A stretch of 64,000 nt of DNA from Mycogone perniciosa (taxonomy: Eukaryota > Ascomycota > Sordariomycetes > Hypocreales > Hypocreaceae). The DNA lies in the NCBI GenBank assembly GCA_025331125.1, contig JAOALB010000056.1, positions 1-64,000 on the forward strand, in the 5' to 3' direction. Shown here piece after piece: positions 1-12,045 of this stretch (its first letter is position 1; the number at the start of each line of letters is the position of its first letter). The notes below the pieces were generated by a model. That model did not search any database. It saw only the letters and a program-made list of their open reading frames with translations, and was not told the DNA's origin. The position numbers were made by a program, and so were the translations under genes.

Positions 1-74
<74 letters not shown>
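1..74. repeat. (TAA)n microsatellite
   Basis: The window opens with an uninterrupted TAA trinucleotide array of about 25 units that runs off the left edge, so its true length is unknown. It directly precedes the internal region of a family A transposon copy. It could be a mutated A-rich tract or an independent microsatellite. Confidence 0.95.
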
Positions 75-77
<3 letters not shown>

Positions 78-78
78 T

Positions 79-2935
79 AGAGTAGATTTAAGCCGCTTAA
101 TTAATTTTAACTATTTTAATATTTTTACAGTAGTATAATTTATAATATTTATAATTTTAATAATTAACAGCTGCAGAATTTAATAAACTTTTCAGCTATA
201 TTAAACAATATTTATAGGAATAAACGACTAGTATATATTTAATAAGCTAAGATAATAATTTTAATAAATTAATCTATATAATTAAATGGGTGCTTTAAAA
301 ATTAAAAGATAAAGATAACCTTTTTTATTAATATATTAAATCTATAGTAATTTTATATATAAAAGGCTATATTACAGTTATCGCTAATTAAAAGGCTAAT
401 ATATAAATATAAAAGTATTAGCTTAAAGTTTTACTTTTACTATAAATTAAATTATATTTAATATTATTAATTATATAATAAGTATAAACTAGCTTAAGGA
501 GGCAAATCCTAACAGTAATAGTCTTTACTTTTATTACTTTAAAAGGACTTTAAATATAGCGATTACTGCTTCAATTAATAAAAGTATTATTAATATAATT
601 TTACAGAAAAAGTCTTTTAATGCAGTTAATACTATTTAATACCTCCTTTTTAAATCTATTAGCAATTAATTTTTATTAATATATAAAAAGAAATTTAATC
701 TTTTAAATTCTACAGTCCTTTATATTACTTTTTACCCTTTAATTAATATCCGCAATAATATTAAAATTATATAGTTTACCCTCTTTAAATATAACTTTAA
801 ATATATAATTACCTAATATTAATAACTCTACTATAAATATAAATATATTAATTTAATATTTATTATTAAATATTTTAAATATTTTAAATCTAAAAGGATT
901 TATATTATATTTAAATTCCTTTATAGAGAATTAGCTTATATACTTTAATTAAAGTTACTTTATAGGCAGAAATAATATTATATTTTTATTTTTATAATAT
1001 AAAAAAGCTTGTAATAGTAGGTAAAGGGAGGATTTATTTTAAGAATTAAAGGTCCCCAGCTTATATAATATTAATTAAGTTAATTAAATAAATAAAGCTA
1101 GTTTTAATAAAAGTATAGGAAATATTTATTTAAATAAATAACTATCTTTTTATATTACTATAATTAGCTTATTTAAATAATAAAGAGGAGCTTTTTTAAG
1201 CTTTAAATAACTATAATATTTCCTTAAAAGAATTATATTGATATTTAATAGATTTAAAAAATAACTTAAAAAATAAAAGCTGGGATAAAGGCGTTATAAT
1301 AGGGAACTAAAGTTTATATTATAAAGGATTTTAGTAAATAGTAAAAAGTAATTGAAATAAAGATAATACTTTCAAAAAATAAAGTAAAAATTTATTATAA
1401 AGGTTTTAATATACCTACTATTTAAGGATATAATAAAACTATTATTATAATAATATATATAATAAACAGTTAATAGATAATAGTTATTTATAGTATTAAT
1501 AATACTGCGTTTAATTAAAAGACTGCTATTATAGTAAATAATATAATAGCTAAAATAAATATAAAAATAACTTTATAGATTTTTTATTTACTTTATTTGA
1601 TAAATAATATATATATTAATATTGCTAAAAAAGAAAAAAGTATAAAAAGAATAATATATTTTTACATTAATTAAATATATTATTAAATAAAGACTATAAT
1701 TATAGATAATAATATTTAAAATAATAAGTAACTAAATTTAAATTAAAAGTAATTAGTTTTTTTTTAGCTAAATGGTTAAAAAAAAAGAGATTATTTTTTA
1801 TAGAGGATAATATATCTATAAAGATATAATACTATTTATAGACGCTTTTTGCAATTATACCATTATAGGCTATATAAAGGAGATTTATAAAAGTATATTT
1901 TTTTATTGCGCAGAAAGGCTATAAAATAATATTAAAGTTAATTATTAATATAATAAATAAATGAATATAAAAAGAAGCTTACTTTTTATTAATAGATGAA
2001 TATACTTATAAATAAATTTAAAATAAATATAAGCTAAATATAATATTAGCTAAATATAATATTAGCTAAATATAATAATAGCTAAATATAATATTAGCTA
2101 AATATAATAATATATAACTATAAGGAATATATATAAAGCGATTTAATGTATAAATTTACTATAATAGTTATATATTTAGTTAAAGTATATAATTTATAAT
2201 TTAATAAAGCAGTAATATTATAAATATATAATTAATTAGCTTTATAACTTTATATAAAGGTTATAAAGCTGCGCCTATATATTAAACTTGATATTTAATT
2301 ATTAAAGTTAAAAAAAGGCTATTATATAGCGGGATAATCTATTATTAATAGTATAATAATAGAGATGAAGAAATATTAATAAACTTTAATAAAGGAGCTA
2401 TAATATATTAAACTAAATAGTATATTAATAATTGCAATTATAGCTAGCTTACTAGCTTTTATTATTTTCTTTAATGCAATAATTTATAAAAGGATAATAT
2501 ATTTTAAAGGTATTAATAAATTAAATAAATTAAATATTAATTTAAATTAATTTAATTAAAAAAAGTAATTAAATAAATATCACAGGAAATTAATTTTAAT
2601 ACATTCGCTTAATTAATGCTTTAATAGAAATATTAATAAATTAAAGTTTTAGCGTTTAAGCTATACTGCAGATTAAGTTTATATAGGCTATAAAGATAAT
2701 CGTATAAATAAAAAATATAATATTAAAGTATTTAAAGATAATAATATTATGATTTAAAAATTTAAAAATAACTTAATATATAATAATATAGGCGATTTTA
2801 AGCTTATATTTAAAGATTTATAATAAATAAAGGATTTATTAAAGTAAATATAAATAATTATTAAATCTTTATTTATACTTTTAGAAATTCTTAAGCGTTT
2901 AGAGTGCTATTTATATTATAAAGTATTTAATAGTA
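79..2935 (+). mobile_element. Family A transposable element, copy 1, RIP-degraded, 5' end outside the usable sequence
   Basis: This stretch is colinear with 39,110-41,935 (same strand) and with the reverse complement of 25,898-28,600. Shared landmarks include an AACAGCTGCAGAATTTAATAA-like block near 165-187, matched at 39,209-39,231, and a block near 2,105-2,290 that reappears inverted at 26,540-26,720. All three copies stop matching at the same place, just after a TTCTTAAGCG-like block (2,890 and 41,891). The family's terminal sequence, TGGCAYARACGTGCC followed by a short hairpin, is absent here, so the copy is truncated or its end has been replaced. Almost every potential codon run is broken by TAA/TAG, as expected of RIP. 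The encoded protein family was not recognised. Confidence 0.7.
2033..2112. repeat. Minisatellite with AGCTAAATATAATATT-like unit
   Basis: About five consecutive units of 15-17 bp built on AGCTAAATATAATATT lie inside family A copy 1. The corresponding site in copy 2 (about 41,080-41,110) has only one or two units, so the array expanded in this copy after the two diverged. Confidence 0.8.
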
Positions 2936-4622
2936 GTAATATTTTATAATAATTCTTAAAAATATTAAAAGTTTATATAAAAAAGATATTAAATTTAAAG
3001 GGAATAAAATATTTTATATATAATATATAGTTTATTATTTAATAAATAGTATTTAATTATTTAAAATTAATAAGATAATATTTAATAAAAGTAATAATAA
3101 AGGATATAAATTGAATAATTAAAGCGCGCTTAATTTATAAAAGTATAAAATTAAAGGAGTTTATAGTATATATTTATATTTTATATAATATATATTTATA
3201 GGCTAATTTATAGACTATAGCTTTTTAAATATTAGTTAATATTTAATACTTTACTTTAATTGCAGATAAAGATTAATTAAAGTTTTAGTTAAATATATAA
3301 ATTCTTAAAGTTAAACTATAATTAATATATATAAACATTAAAAAAGATTTTAAATATAAAATAATAGCAGTTATAATAATAGTATTGCCTTTATATTAAT
3401 TTAATAAAGTTGTAATAATAAATTTAAAACCTTTTTAAAATTAATATTTTCTTATAATATTAAATTTCTTTAAAGTTATAAATACCTTTATCTTATATAA
3501 AATATTATATATAGTAATAGTGAATTTTTAAACTTTTTATTAAAAATTAATTATAATATATATTTAAATACTATAAAAGAATTTAATTATAATATAGGAA
3601 ATATATATAATATTATTTAATAGGATATTATTATAAAGGAATATATAACAGTAGATTTTCTAATAATAAAAAAATACTATAAAAGGTATTATTTTTTATA
3701 ATATAATATAAATATATTTAATAAAGCCTTTTTCACTGCTTTAAATAATATTAATATATATAATTATATTATAAAGACTTTATTAATATTAAAGTATAGA
3801 CTAAAACTATTATATATAATAAACTATTTATTTTTAAAAATTAATTAAATAATTAAAAAAGAAATTATAAGTTTTAAAGGGGTATATATATATAAACGAT
3901 AATAAAGTAATAGGGAGGTTTATATAAATAGTTATAGATTATAATATTTAATGTAATGAAGGTATAATTCTAGTAAAACATAATAAATAAATAAAAATAT
4001 AATTAATAGATAGTTTTTACGTTAGTGAGCTTCTCTATATTTACCTTTTTTACCTTCTAACATTGACTATTGATCACTTTTGTGATTGTATCGCTTATAT
4101 TGACCGGGCAGTTCATTTATATTAATCTATGTTCAATAGTCAAAACTTAAGTGTAATATTAAACTGGCTAAATCTATTTTACTTGAAATGTTTAATAATG
4201 GAATTAACATTAATATATCCTTCAATCAACTATTTAACTTTAGAGTAAAATTACTGCTAATAAATAGCAGGCATTTTAAACTTATATTTATAAAAGTAAC
4301 ATATATAGCTTTAATATTATAGTAAATAATATTATTGTATATTAAGTAGTAAATCTGAAAGATTAAGTTTAATACACTAAACATTTTATAGAAAAATTTA
4401 AATATTAATAGGATTAAGGATAAAGTATTAGATAGCATAAACTATATTAGATACCCTTTTGCTTTAAGACTGCATTAATAACGCTCCTGCTAATAAAACC
4501 AGTATTCATTCTATCTATACTGCCTTTTAAAGGGCAGAGACTACTATTATTAAACCCTTCTTTTTTAAATCAGCCGCTAATATACATTACAACTTTATTT
4601 ACAGTAAAAGTAAATTAAATTA
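2936..4622. other. AT-rich unclassified repeat-like DNA
   Basis: No gene is seen. The sequence is strongly AT-rich with the same TA-dense texture as its neighbours, and it does not match the DNA that follows family A copy 2. A short stretch of more balanced composition lies near 4,020-4,150 and includes CpG sites. It lies just upstream of a family B insertion and may be a remnant of the host sequence or of another element. Confidence 0.5.
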
Positions 4623-6338
4623 AAATTACTGTTTATATACATATATATTTCTATTTACATACAACTTTCATATTTGCCCCACTTAACCTTTAGCTGATTT
4701 CCTGCATCCTCTACGCCAAACCTAATTCTATATAGTGAATTCTGAACTTAAATAAAAGCTAATTAAAATTCTTTATAGATTATAACTTTATAGCTTTATA
4801 ATTTTGCTGACTATTAAATTCTTTTTATGTATTAAATTTCTAAAGCTATTATTATTTAACTTTATAGCCTGCCTATCTATATTACCTGCAGCTGCTAGAA
4901 ATATTAACTTTATCTTTAATAATTTTCATAGCTTAAATAAAGGCTATACTAACTTGGCTAAGTAGCTAGCAGATAAATTAGCTAATATTTTACGTAATAA
5001 AAAGGAGGATAATAAAGAAGAGAGTTTACTGCTGCTGCCTTAATAGTTTTTAAACTTTTATAAAAAACTAGATAAGGTTTTATAATCCTTTTATTATAAT
5101 AATAGTGCTATTATTATGAAAAGGTTTAAGAGCAGTAAATCTAACTTTAATAATAAAAGTTAATTAAATTATATTATTTTTAGTTATGTTTATAATAAAT
5201 AATACTTTTCTATTATTATAAACATTTATAAATTTATTCTTAAAGGTTTTTCATTCAAATAATATATATCTATTAATTTAATTTAAGCTTATTAACTGTT
5301 GATTTTTGATGAATTTAATAAATATAAAAACATAAAAAAGCTATTAATTACTTTTAAAATAATTTTATTACTTTTATTAATAGATTAAAGTATCTAAATT
5401 AATAGTTATAATCATAAATAAAAAATCTTTATTTAAAAAGAGTTTAAATAAAATCTTATTTAATATATAGTAATAACTCTATTTCTTTGTATTAATATAA
5501 ATATATAAATATATAATTCAATTACAATAAAAAGATGTTTAATAATTTTAATAATTTTAATAAATTATATATTTTTAATAATGTTATTTATAGTTTATAA
5601 AATATATAAAATATATCTATAGCTAGCCTTTTACTTTTTATAACTAAAAATAATGTATAAAGCTATAATAATATGTTTTAAGTATAAATGTATATTATTT
5701 TTATTGAAAAGAATTCAAATATATTTAATAGGCAATAGAAGATATTTATTTTGAGTATTAACATAGTATTTTATGATATATATATTATAAATATATGTTA
5801 TAATAGTATTCTTAAATAAACTATTATATTAATAAATATTATAATTTTAATTCAAAAAATATATAAATATTATGGTCTTTATAAAGTTAAAGTTAAAGTA
5901 ACGCTATAGTAGCTTTATAATAGAGTTTTTAAAGTAATAGTCAAAGTTAACTATGGAGTTAAGTTTGTTATTAACTTTATAATTAAGGTAAAATAGCTAT
6001 ATTATTATTATTCTAGGTTTTATAATATAATAAAATATAAAACTTTAAAAGGTTATTGTAGCTATTTCAGATACTATACTATTAGCTGTATAAAAGAATA
6101 TATAAAAGGGTTAAAGTATAATATAGCTAGTAAGCTAATAGATAAAAAGTATAAATTAAAGATTTTATATTATAAATTAATAATAATATAATTATATATA
6201 CTTTAATTTATTTCCTATAATAAATATATTTTAATTTATTTATATTATCCTCTTAATATATATTAAACTTTAATAGTAGGGTATAGGCAGCAGGCAAAGT
6301 AAAGTTAATTTAAAATATATATATAAATAGTAATTCTC
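4623..6338 (+). mobile_element. Family B DNA transposon, internally deleted copy with both inverted ends
   Basis: The left end (AATTACTGTTTATATACAT, then a CAACTTTCATATTTGCCCC-like block) and the right end (TATATAAATAGTAATTCTC) are inverted copies of each other, as in the fuller copy at 6,742-9,759. The first 0.65 kb matches 6,742-7,330 closely. The match then jumps to the part equivalent to about 8,160 onward, so roughly 0.8-1.3 kb of the interior is missing. Frame-disrupting AT changes run throughout. The transposase superfamily could not be named from the mutated frame. Confidence 0.75.
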
Positions 6339-6741
6339 TTTTTTAAAGCAGTGAAATAATTAATTTATTAAACTTTTTAGTTAAAGGTTTTATTTAGTTC
6401 TTACGCTATGAAGCTTTCATTAACTTTATAGATTTAAGCTATTATTTTTTTATCTTTTTATAATTAATTTTAATTTTATTTAAAATAAATTCAATATTAC
6501 CTTAATTTTAAAAGGCATTTTAATTGACTTTTAAAAATAAACTCTTTAAATATTTAATATTATAGACAGTTTATTATAGGAAAATATATAAACTTTAATA
6601 TATATAACTCTTTAAAATTATTAATTACTTTACTTTCCTTATAAGCTATTCTTTATTTAAGTAGCTTGAATAGTATTACACTAATAATATTTTAAAAATA
6701 TAATATTACTATCTTTTATTTTTTTATTAACCTTTCAATAA
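6339..6741. other. AT-rich spacer between two family B copies
   Basis: About 400 bp of AT-rich DNA separates the right end of one family B copy from the left end of the next. No open frame or recognisable element end was found inside. Confidence 0.45.
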
Positions 6742-9700
6742 AGAAAATTACTATTTACATATACGCATGTTTCTATTTGCATATAACTTTTAAATTTACC
6801 CCGCTTAATTTTTAACTGATTCTTTATATCCTATATACTAAGCCTAATTTTATATACTAAATTATAAACTTAAATAAAAGCTGATTAAAATTCCTTATAA
6901 AATATAGTTTTATAGCTTTATAATTTCGCTGCTTACCGAAATCTTTTTATATACCGAATTTCTAAAGCTATTATTATTTAACCTTATAGCCTGCCTATAT
7001 TACCTGCAGCTGCTATAGATATTAACTTTATCTTTAATAATCTCGATAGCCCAAATAAAGACTGCAATAACTTAGCTAAACAGCTAGTAAATAAACTAGC
7101 TAATACCCTGCCTAATAAAAAGGAGGAGGATAAAGAAAAGATCCTACTGCCACTGCCTTTAAACCTTTCGACTTTTATAAAGAATTATATAACTTTTTAT
7201 AATCCTTTTATTGCAATAATAGTGCTACTATTATTAAAAGGTTTAATAGCAGTAAATATAACTTTAATAATAAAAGTTAATTAAATTATATTATTTTTAT
7301 TTATAATTATAGTAAATAGCGCCCTTTTACCTTTATAAGCGTTTATAAAGTTGCATTGTAGTATATTAGCTATTACTATACTATTACTACTTTAACTATT
7401 CATAAAACTAATTAAAAGTAGTTTTATTGAATATTTAATAACTATTATAATTATAACCTTTCCTTTAATTTATTTATATATAATATTTATTATTAGCAGA
7501 TTAATAAGCAGAAAGAAATTAAATGAAGTATTACTAAAAGTAAAAGTATTAAAGCTTAAAAGATAGACTTAATTATATATAAGTAGTTAAAAATACTATA
7601 AGCCTACTTTTAAATATATAGTATAGATCATAATTATTAATAACTGCTGTAAAAAGCTTTTAAAGGTATAACTGCTACTTGAACTTTTATCTAATTACTT
7701 TAATGTAGCAATATTAAATATTATATTAAATATAATAAAAATAATTGCATTATAAATATCTTTCAGATTTATCTTTAATATAAGGTAATATAAAAGTGTT
7801 TTTTAAAGGTCTTTAGCTTTAATAGTATATATAAAATTGATTAATTTAAAATATATTTATTTTAAGTTATTAAAGTAATTAATTATTAATATTAAATCAA
7901 TTTTGCATTTAACTTTATAAATATTAAAAAATAAAAGGGCTATTAATAGCGTTATAAGCAATTTAATTGCCTCTATTAATAAATAAAAGCGCTTAAATTA
8001 ATAGTTGCTATTATAAATTACAAGTCTACCCTTAAAAATGCCTTAAAAAGTTTTCCTTTATATATAATAATAACTTTATATCTTTTATATTAATATAAAT
8101 ATAAGTTAAAATTTAATTAAAATTAAAAAGATTTTAATAGTAATAATAACTTTAATAACTTTAATAACTTTAATAACTTTAATAACTTTAATAACTTTAA
8201 TAACTTTAATAACTTTAATAAACCTAATAAGCTATATACGTTTAATAATAGTATTATCTGCAACTAATAAAATATATAAAATACTTTTAAAGCTAGCCTT
8301 TTACCTTTTATAGCTATGAGTATTATATAAAGCTATAATAATATATTTTAAATATAAAGATATATTATTTTAGCTAAAAAAGAGGATAACTTTAAATATA
8401 CTTAGCAGGTAATAAAAGATATATATTTTAAGTATTAAAGTAGTATTTCATAGTATATTTCTTATAAATATATATTATAGCAGCATTAATAGGTAAAATG
8501 CTATATTAATAAATATTGCAACTTTAACTAATAAGTTAATAGCTTAATTTAAAGCGCTTATAAGAATTTAAAGTTTTATTTATTAATAAATCTAATAGAC
8601 TTTTTATATTTTTATAATACTTTTATTAAAATAATTAAAACTAAAAAGTATATTTATATTTAATAAATTATAAAAATAGTAATAAAATTATATAATAAAT
8701 ATATTATTTACTAATGGTTTAAAAGTATTAATATTATAGTTATATATAATATTATATAATTTTCTGTATATTAATACTACTTTACTTTAACTATAATGCT
8801 ATTAAAGAAAGAGCTTAATTTAATATTATTGCCCCTTTATATTAGCTATTTTATATAGCAGTATATACTCCTTTATAAACATATTATCCTTTAATAACTT
8901 TTAGCTAAAATAATAGTTTTAATAAGCGATATATAGTTATAGTAATAGCTTTAAAAGCTATTAGACTTTAATTAACCCCTCTTTTAAATCTATAACCTAG
9001 CTATCGTTAAAAACCTTTATAGCCGGCCTTGCATCCTTTAAAATAGCACTTTTATATTGCCTTTAAGCCTTTAAATTACCTATACCGCCTTTAACTTTAA
9101 TACTTAGCTTAATACCATATAATTTAGCTGGCCTTATTAGTTTAAATAACTTAGCTAAAATTAAAGGTAAAGGATAATAAGACTAAGTGCTAGTATATAT
9201 TAAAACCTTTTATAGTTTAAGGTTAATAAACTGTAAATACTATAAAAGTTACAGCCTGCTATATAAAGTAATAAAAAAATATAGGCATTATAGTTTTTAT
9301 AAAGCTAAAGCTAAAATAGGGCTATAATAGCTTTATTATAGGCTTTTTAAAGTAATAGTTAAAGCTAACTATAAAGTTAGCCTTATAGTTAGCCTTATAG
9401 CTAAAGCAGGGTATAATGTAATAATATAATAAGTATAAAATTTAAAGAGGTTATCCTGGCTATATAAGATACTATACTATAAGCTATATAAAGGAGTATA
9501 TAAGAAAGCTAAAGTATATATAGCCGTTAAGCCAATAACTAAAAAGCAGTAATTAAAGATTTTATTTAAATAAGTTAATAATAATATAGTTGCGTGCGCT
9601 TTACTATATTTCCTATTATTAGCGCATTTTAATTTATTTATATTATTCTATTAATATATATTAGATTTTAGTGGCGGGGTATAGGCCGCGAGGAAAGTGG

Positions 9701-9759
9701 GGCAAATTGAAAAGTTATATATAAATAGACATATGCGTGTATATAAATAGTAATTCTCT
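6742..9759 (+). mobile_element. Family B DNA transposon, near-complete 3.0-kb copy with long terminal inverted repeats
   Basis: The ends form inverted repeats of about 60 bp. The left reads AGAAAATTACTATTTACATA and continues through TTTAAATTTACCCCGC. The right, in reverse complement, reads AGAGAATTACTATTTATATA and continues through TTTTCAATTTGCCCCAC. The 8 bp outside the ends are TCAATAAA on the left and TGAATAAA on the right, a plausible 8-bp target duplication with one mismatch. The interior carries stops throughout. A subterminal block near 9,360-9,415 contains repeated GTTAGCCTTATAG motifs seen in cleaner form in the short copy at 44,150-44,708. At least four more copies lie in the window. 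An 8-bp duplication would suit hAT-like or related superfamilies, but the protein was not identified. Confidence 0.82.
8147..8222. repeat. AATAACTTT minisatellite
   Basis: About eight tandem copies of the 9-mer TTTAATAAC lie inside the family B copy. The equivalent region of the deleted copy at 5,540-5,570 has a shorter, degenerate AATAATTTT array, so the array has changed length between copies. Confidence 0.9.
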
Positions 9760-11240
9760 GAATAAAAGTCTTAATATTAAAGTAGTTAATTTATTATAGG
9801 CTATATTTTGATAAGTTTATAGTAATAAGATTCTTTATCTTTTATTTTCTATCTATAACCTTTCAAAAACTAAAAAGTATTTTTACTATTGAAAGTTATT
9901 TGAAAGATTAATCTACATTAATACCTTAATACTTTAAACATTTTCCAAAGTATTAATAAAAGGAGCTTGTTAAAAAGCATTTTGTATATTCTATTAAAAA
10001 ACGTAACCTTCCTTTAACTTCACTTATCATAAATATAAAAAGTATTACTATTAAGATACGTATATAATAAAATAACTTGTTCAATTAGAGGGTTAAAAAG
10101 GGTTAAATTTTATACTTTGAAGCATAGAACCTCTTTATTTACTTTACACTTTTTTATTTTAAATTCAAATAAATTATTAAAGTTTTAATTAAATAGTCTT
10201 TCAATAACAATTCTTTTTTAAAATAGCTTTTTTTATTAACATTAATTTGAAAATATTAAAATATTCTTTATATGTTTATAAATACTTTTAAGATAGGTAA
10301 AGAGAGTTAATATATTAAAGATTATGAAAGCAGTAAAGATAATACTTTTTTTAAAAGCTAAAGAAAGTTTAGTTAGAAATATTAATAAAACTGAAATAAA
10401 CTCTTTATATTAAAAGATTTCAATAATTAATTGATCTTTTATTAACTTTTTAAAGTTACTTTATTAATTGATTGGGTTACTCAAAGAATTTCGGAGTTAA
10501 GTATAAACTCTCTGTTCTTACAGTAATTTTCATTTATTTGAATACTATTACGTAGTCTTTCAGTTATTTGATATTAGTTTCATACATTTTGAGCATCCGT
10601 TTGATGCCGTTGAAATTATTCAACTTCTTCTATTTCCCTTTTCAATCTTAACTTCAACATTTTCTTAATAGACTATTGAATTTTAACATTAAATATATTA
10701 ATAGTATTATTCATGGCTATAAAAGCTACTACTCCGGTTTATATATTGATAACTGTCAACAATGTTATCTAGTTTATATATTATGTATAAATATATATAA
10801 ATTAGATATAGTTTATTTTATTTTTCAACAGGTATTAGTTAGTATTTATTAGACAGAACTATCTTTAATCTTTAGTTTATTAAGTAAGAAGGGTATACTA
10901 TATAACTAGCCAATCAAAATAAATACATACCAATGCTAGTAGTAATAAATAAAGTTATTTAAGATTATGTATGTTAATTGATTATGTTGGTTTGAGCAGA
11001 TGAATTAAATTACTTTATAGATTACTTTATATATTATAGCAGCACTGCAAAAAAACGTTGAATTTTAATTAAGAAAAACAATATATGGTACTATAACTAT
11101 TTCATATAATCCAACATATTAGTGAAAATATTTAATTTAATTAGGCCAATCGATAAAAAGAGAGACCTAGACTAATATAGTATTAGACTATAATATAAAT
11201 AACAAGAGATCCCTTTATATCAAGTATTAGTAATATTCAA
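9760..11240. other. AT-rich unclassified DNA between families B and A
   Basis: No gene is seen. The segment is slightly less AT-extreme around 10,480-10,640 and has no long open frame. I found no clear match elsewhere in the window. It may be an older, single-copy repeat remnant. Confidence 0.45.
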
Positions 11241-12045
11241 TGGCATAGACGTGCCTAATAACAGCTTAAGCTATTGCTACTTTATAGTAGATAATAATAA
11301 CTAGGTAGCCCTTTATTGTTCTAACTTTAATTAATTTCTTTAGATTTACTTTGTTACTTTTTAATACTAGCCTTTAATCACCTTGATAATTATTAATTGT
11401 TGGTGCCTTCGTGAACACGTATCGGACTCTTGTCTGGCGACCGCCTTAATGCGGCCTTTTGTGCTTGGGGTTGCTGAAAACTCGATGCGTCGGTGGAAAA
11501 GTTCATCTCCTTCTATCAGCTTTTATAACGCTTATTTAATTGCATAGATTGGTTCATTAGGATTGTTGTCCCAGCTTGCGGGATATTTATTCGTCGCCTG
11601 TTTCGGTAGGTGTCGCTCAGTATAGCTTAAAAGCTTATCGAATTCTGCAGCCGCCAGCTGTTGAAATAACAGATATTGTAAGTTATACTGCTGCAGGAAG
11701 GCCAGGATAGTTGGAATTAGTGAGGCTGCTTAGATCCGCTCTATTCTGGATAAGGTGTATGGTTGTGGTTGTTGTTGGCGCCTAAGGCTAGGTGGTATTG
11801 CAGTGTGTTTAAACTATCTTTGCAATTAAATGATATTATATACCGCGTTAGTCTGCCCTACATGCAATAAAAAGTATAAAATTGCTACTAATTATTATAA
11901 ACGTAATTAAAGGCTTGTATTAAGAGGTAAAAAAGTAAGTATAAAGAAATTAAATTAAGGTCAGAACGGCGAGAGGCTACCTAGTTATGATAATCTACTA
12001 TAAATTGGGAACAGCATTGCGCTGTTGCCAGGCACATCTATGCTA
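11241..12045 (-). mobile_element. Family A deletion derivative with inverted ends, partly spared from mutation
   Basis: Both ends carry the same terminal sequence facing inward. The left is TGGCATAGACGTGCC at 11,241 on the plus strand. The right is TAGCATAGATGTGCC at 12,045 on the minus strand. Each is followed by a hairpin built on AACAGC...GCTGTT and about 140 bp of further similarity. Reading on the minus strand from 12,045, the first 640 bp match the 5' part of family A at 38,817-39,400. The segment about 11,400-11,830 is far less AT-rich than its surroundings, and its minus strand holds a mostly open frame with only a few stops. The arrangement is what an internal deletion of a terminal-inverted-repeat element would give. 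Two abutting inverted fragments are the alternative. Confidence 0.7.

Noticed and set aside
4226..4438. 70-codon minus-strand open frame in AT-rich DNA
   Set aside because: Composed almost only of Leu, Ile, Phe, Asn, Tyr and Lys, as random AT-rich DNA would give; no family resemblance and no splice or promoter context.
79..11400. Reading family A as an LTR retrotransposon spanning 79-11,400 with nested family B insertions
   Set aside because: Its length after removing nested elements would fit, but no left terminal repeat, reverse transcriptase or primer-binding site could be shown, and the 11,241-12,045 copy has inward-facing ends.
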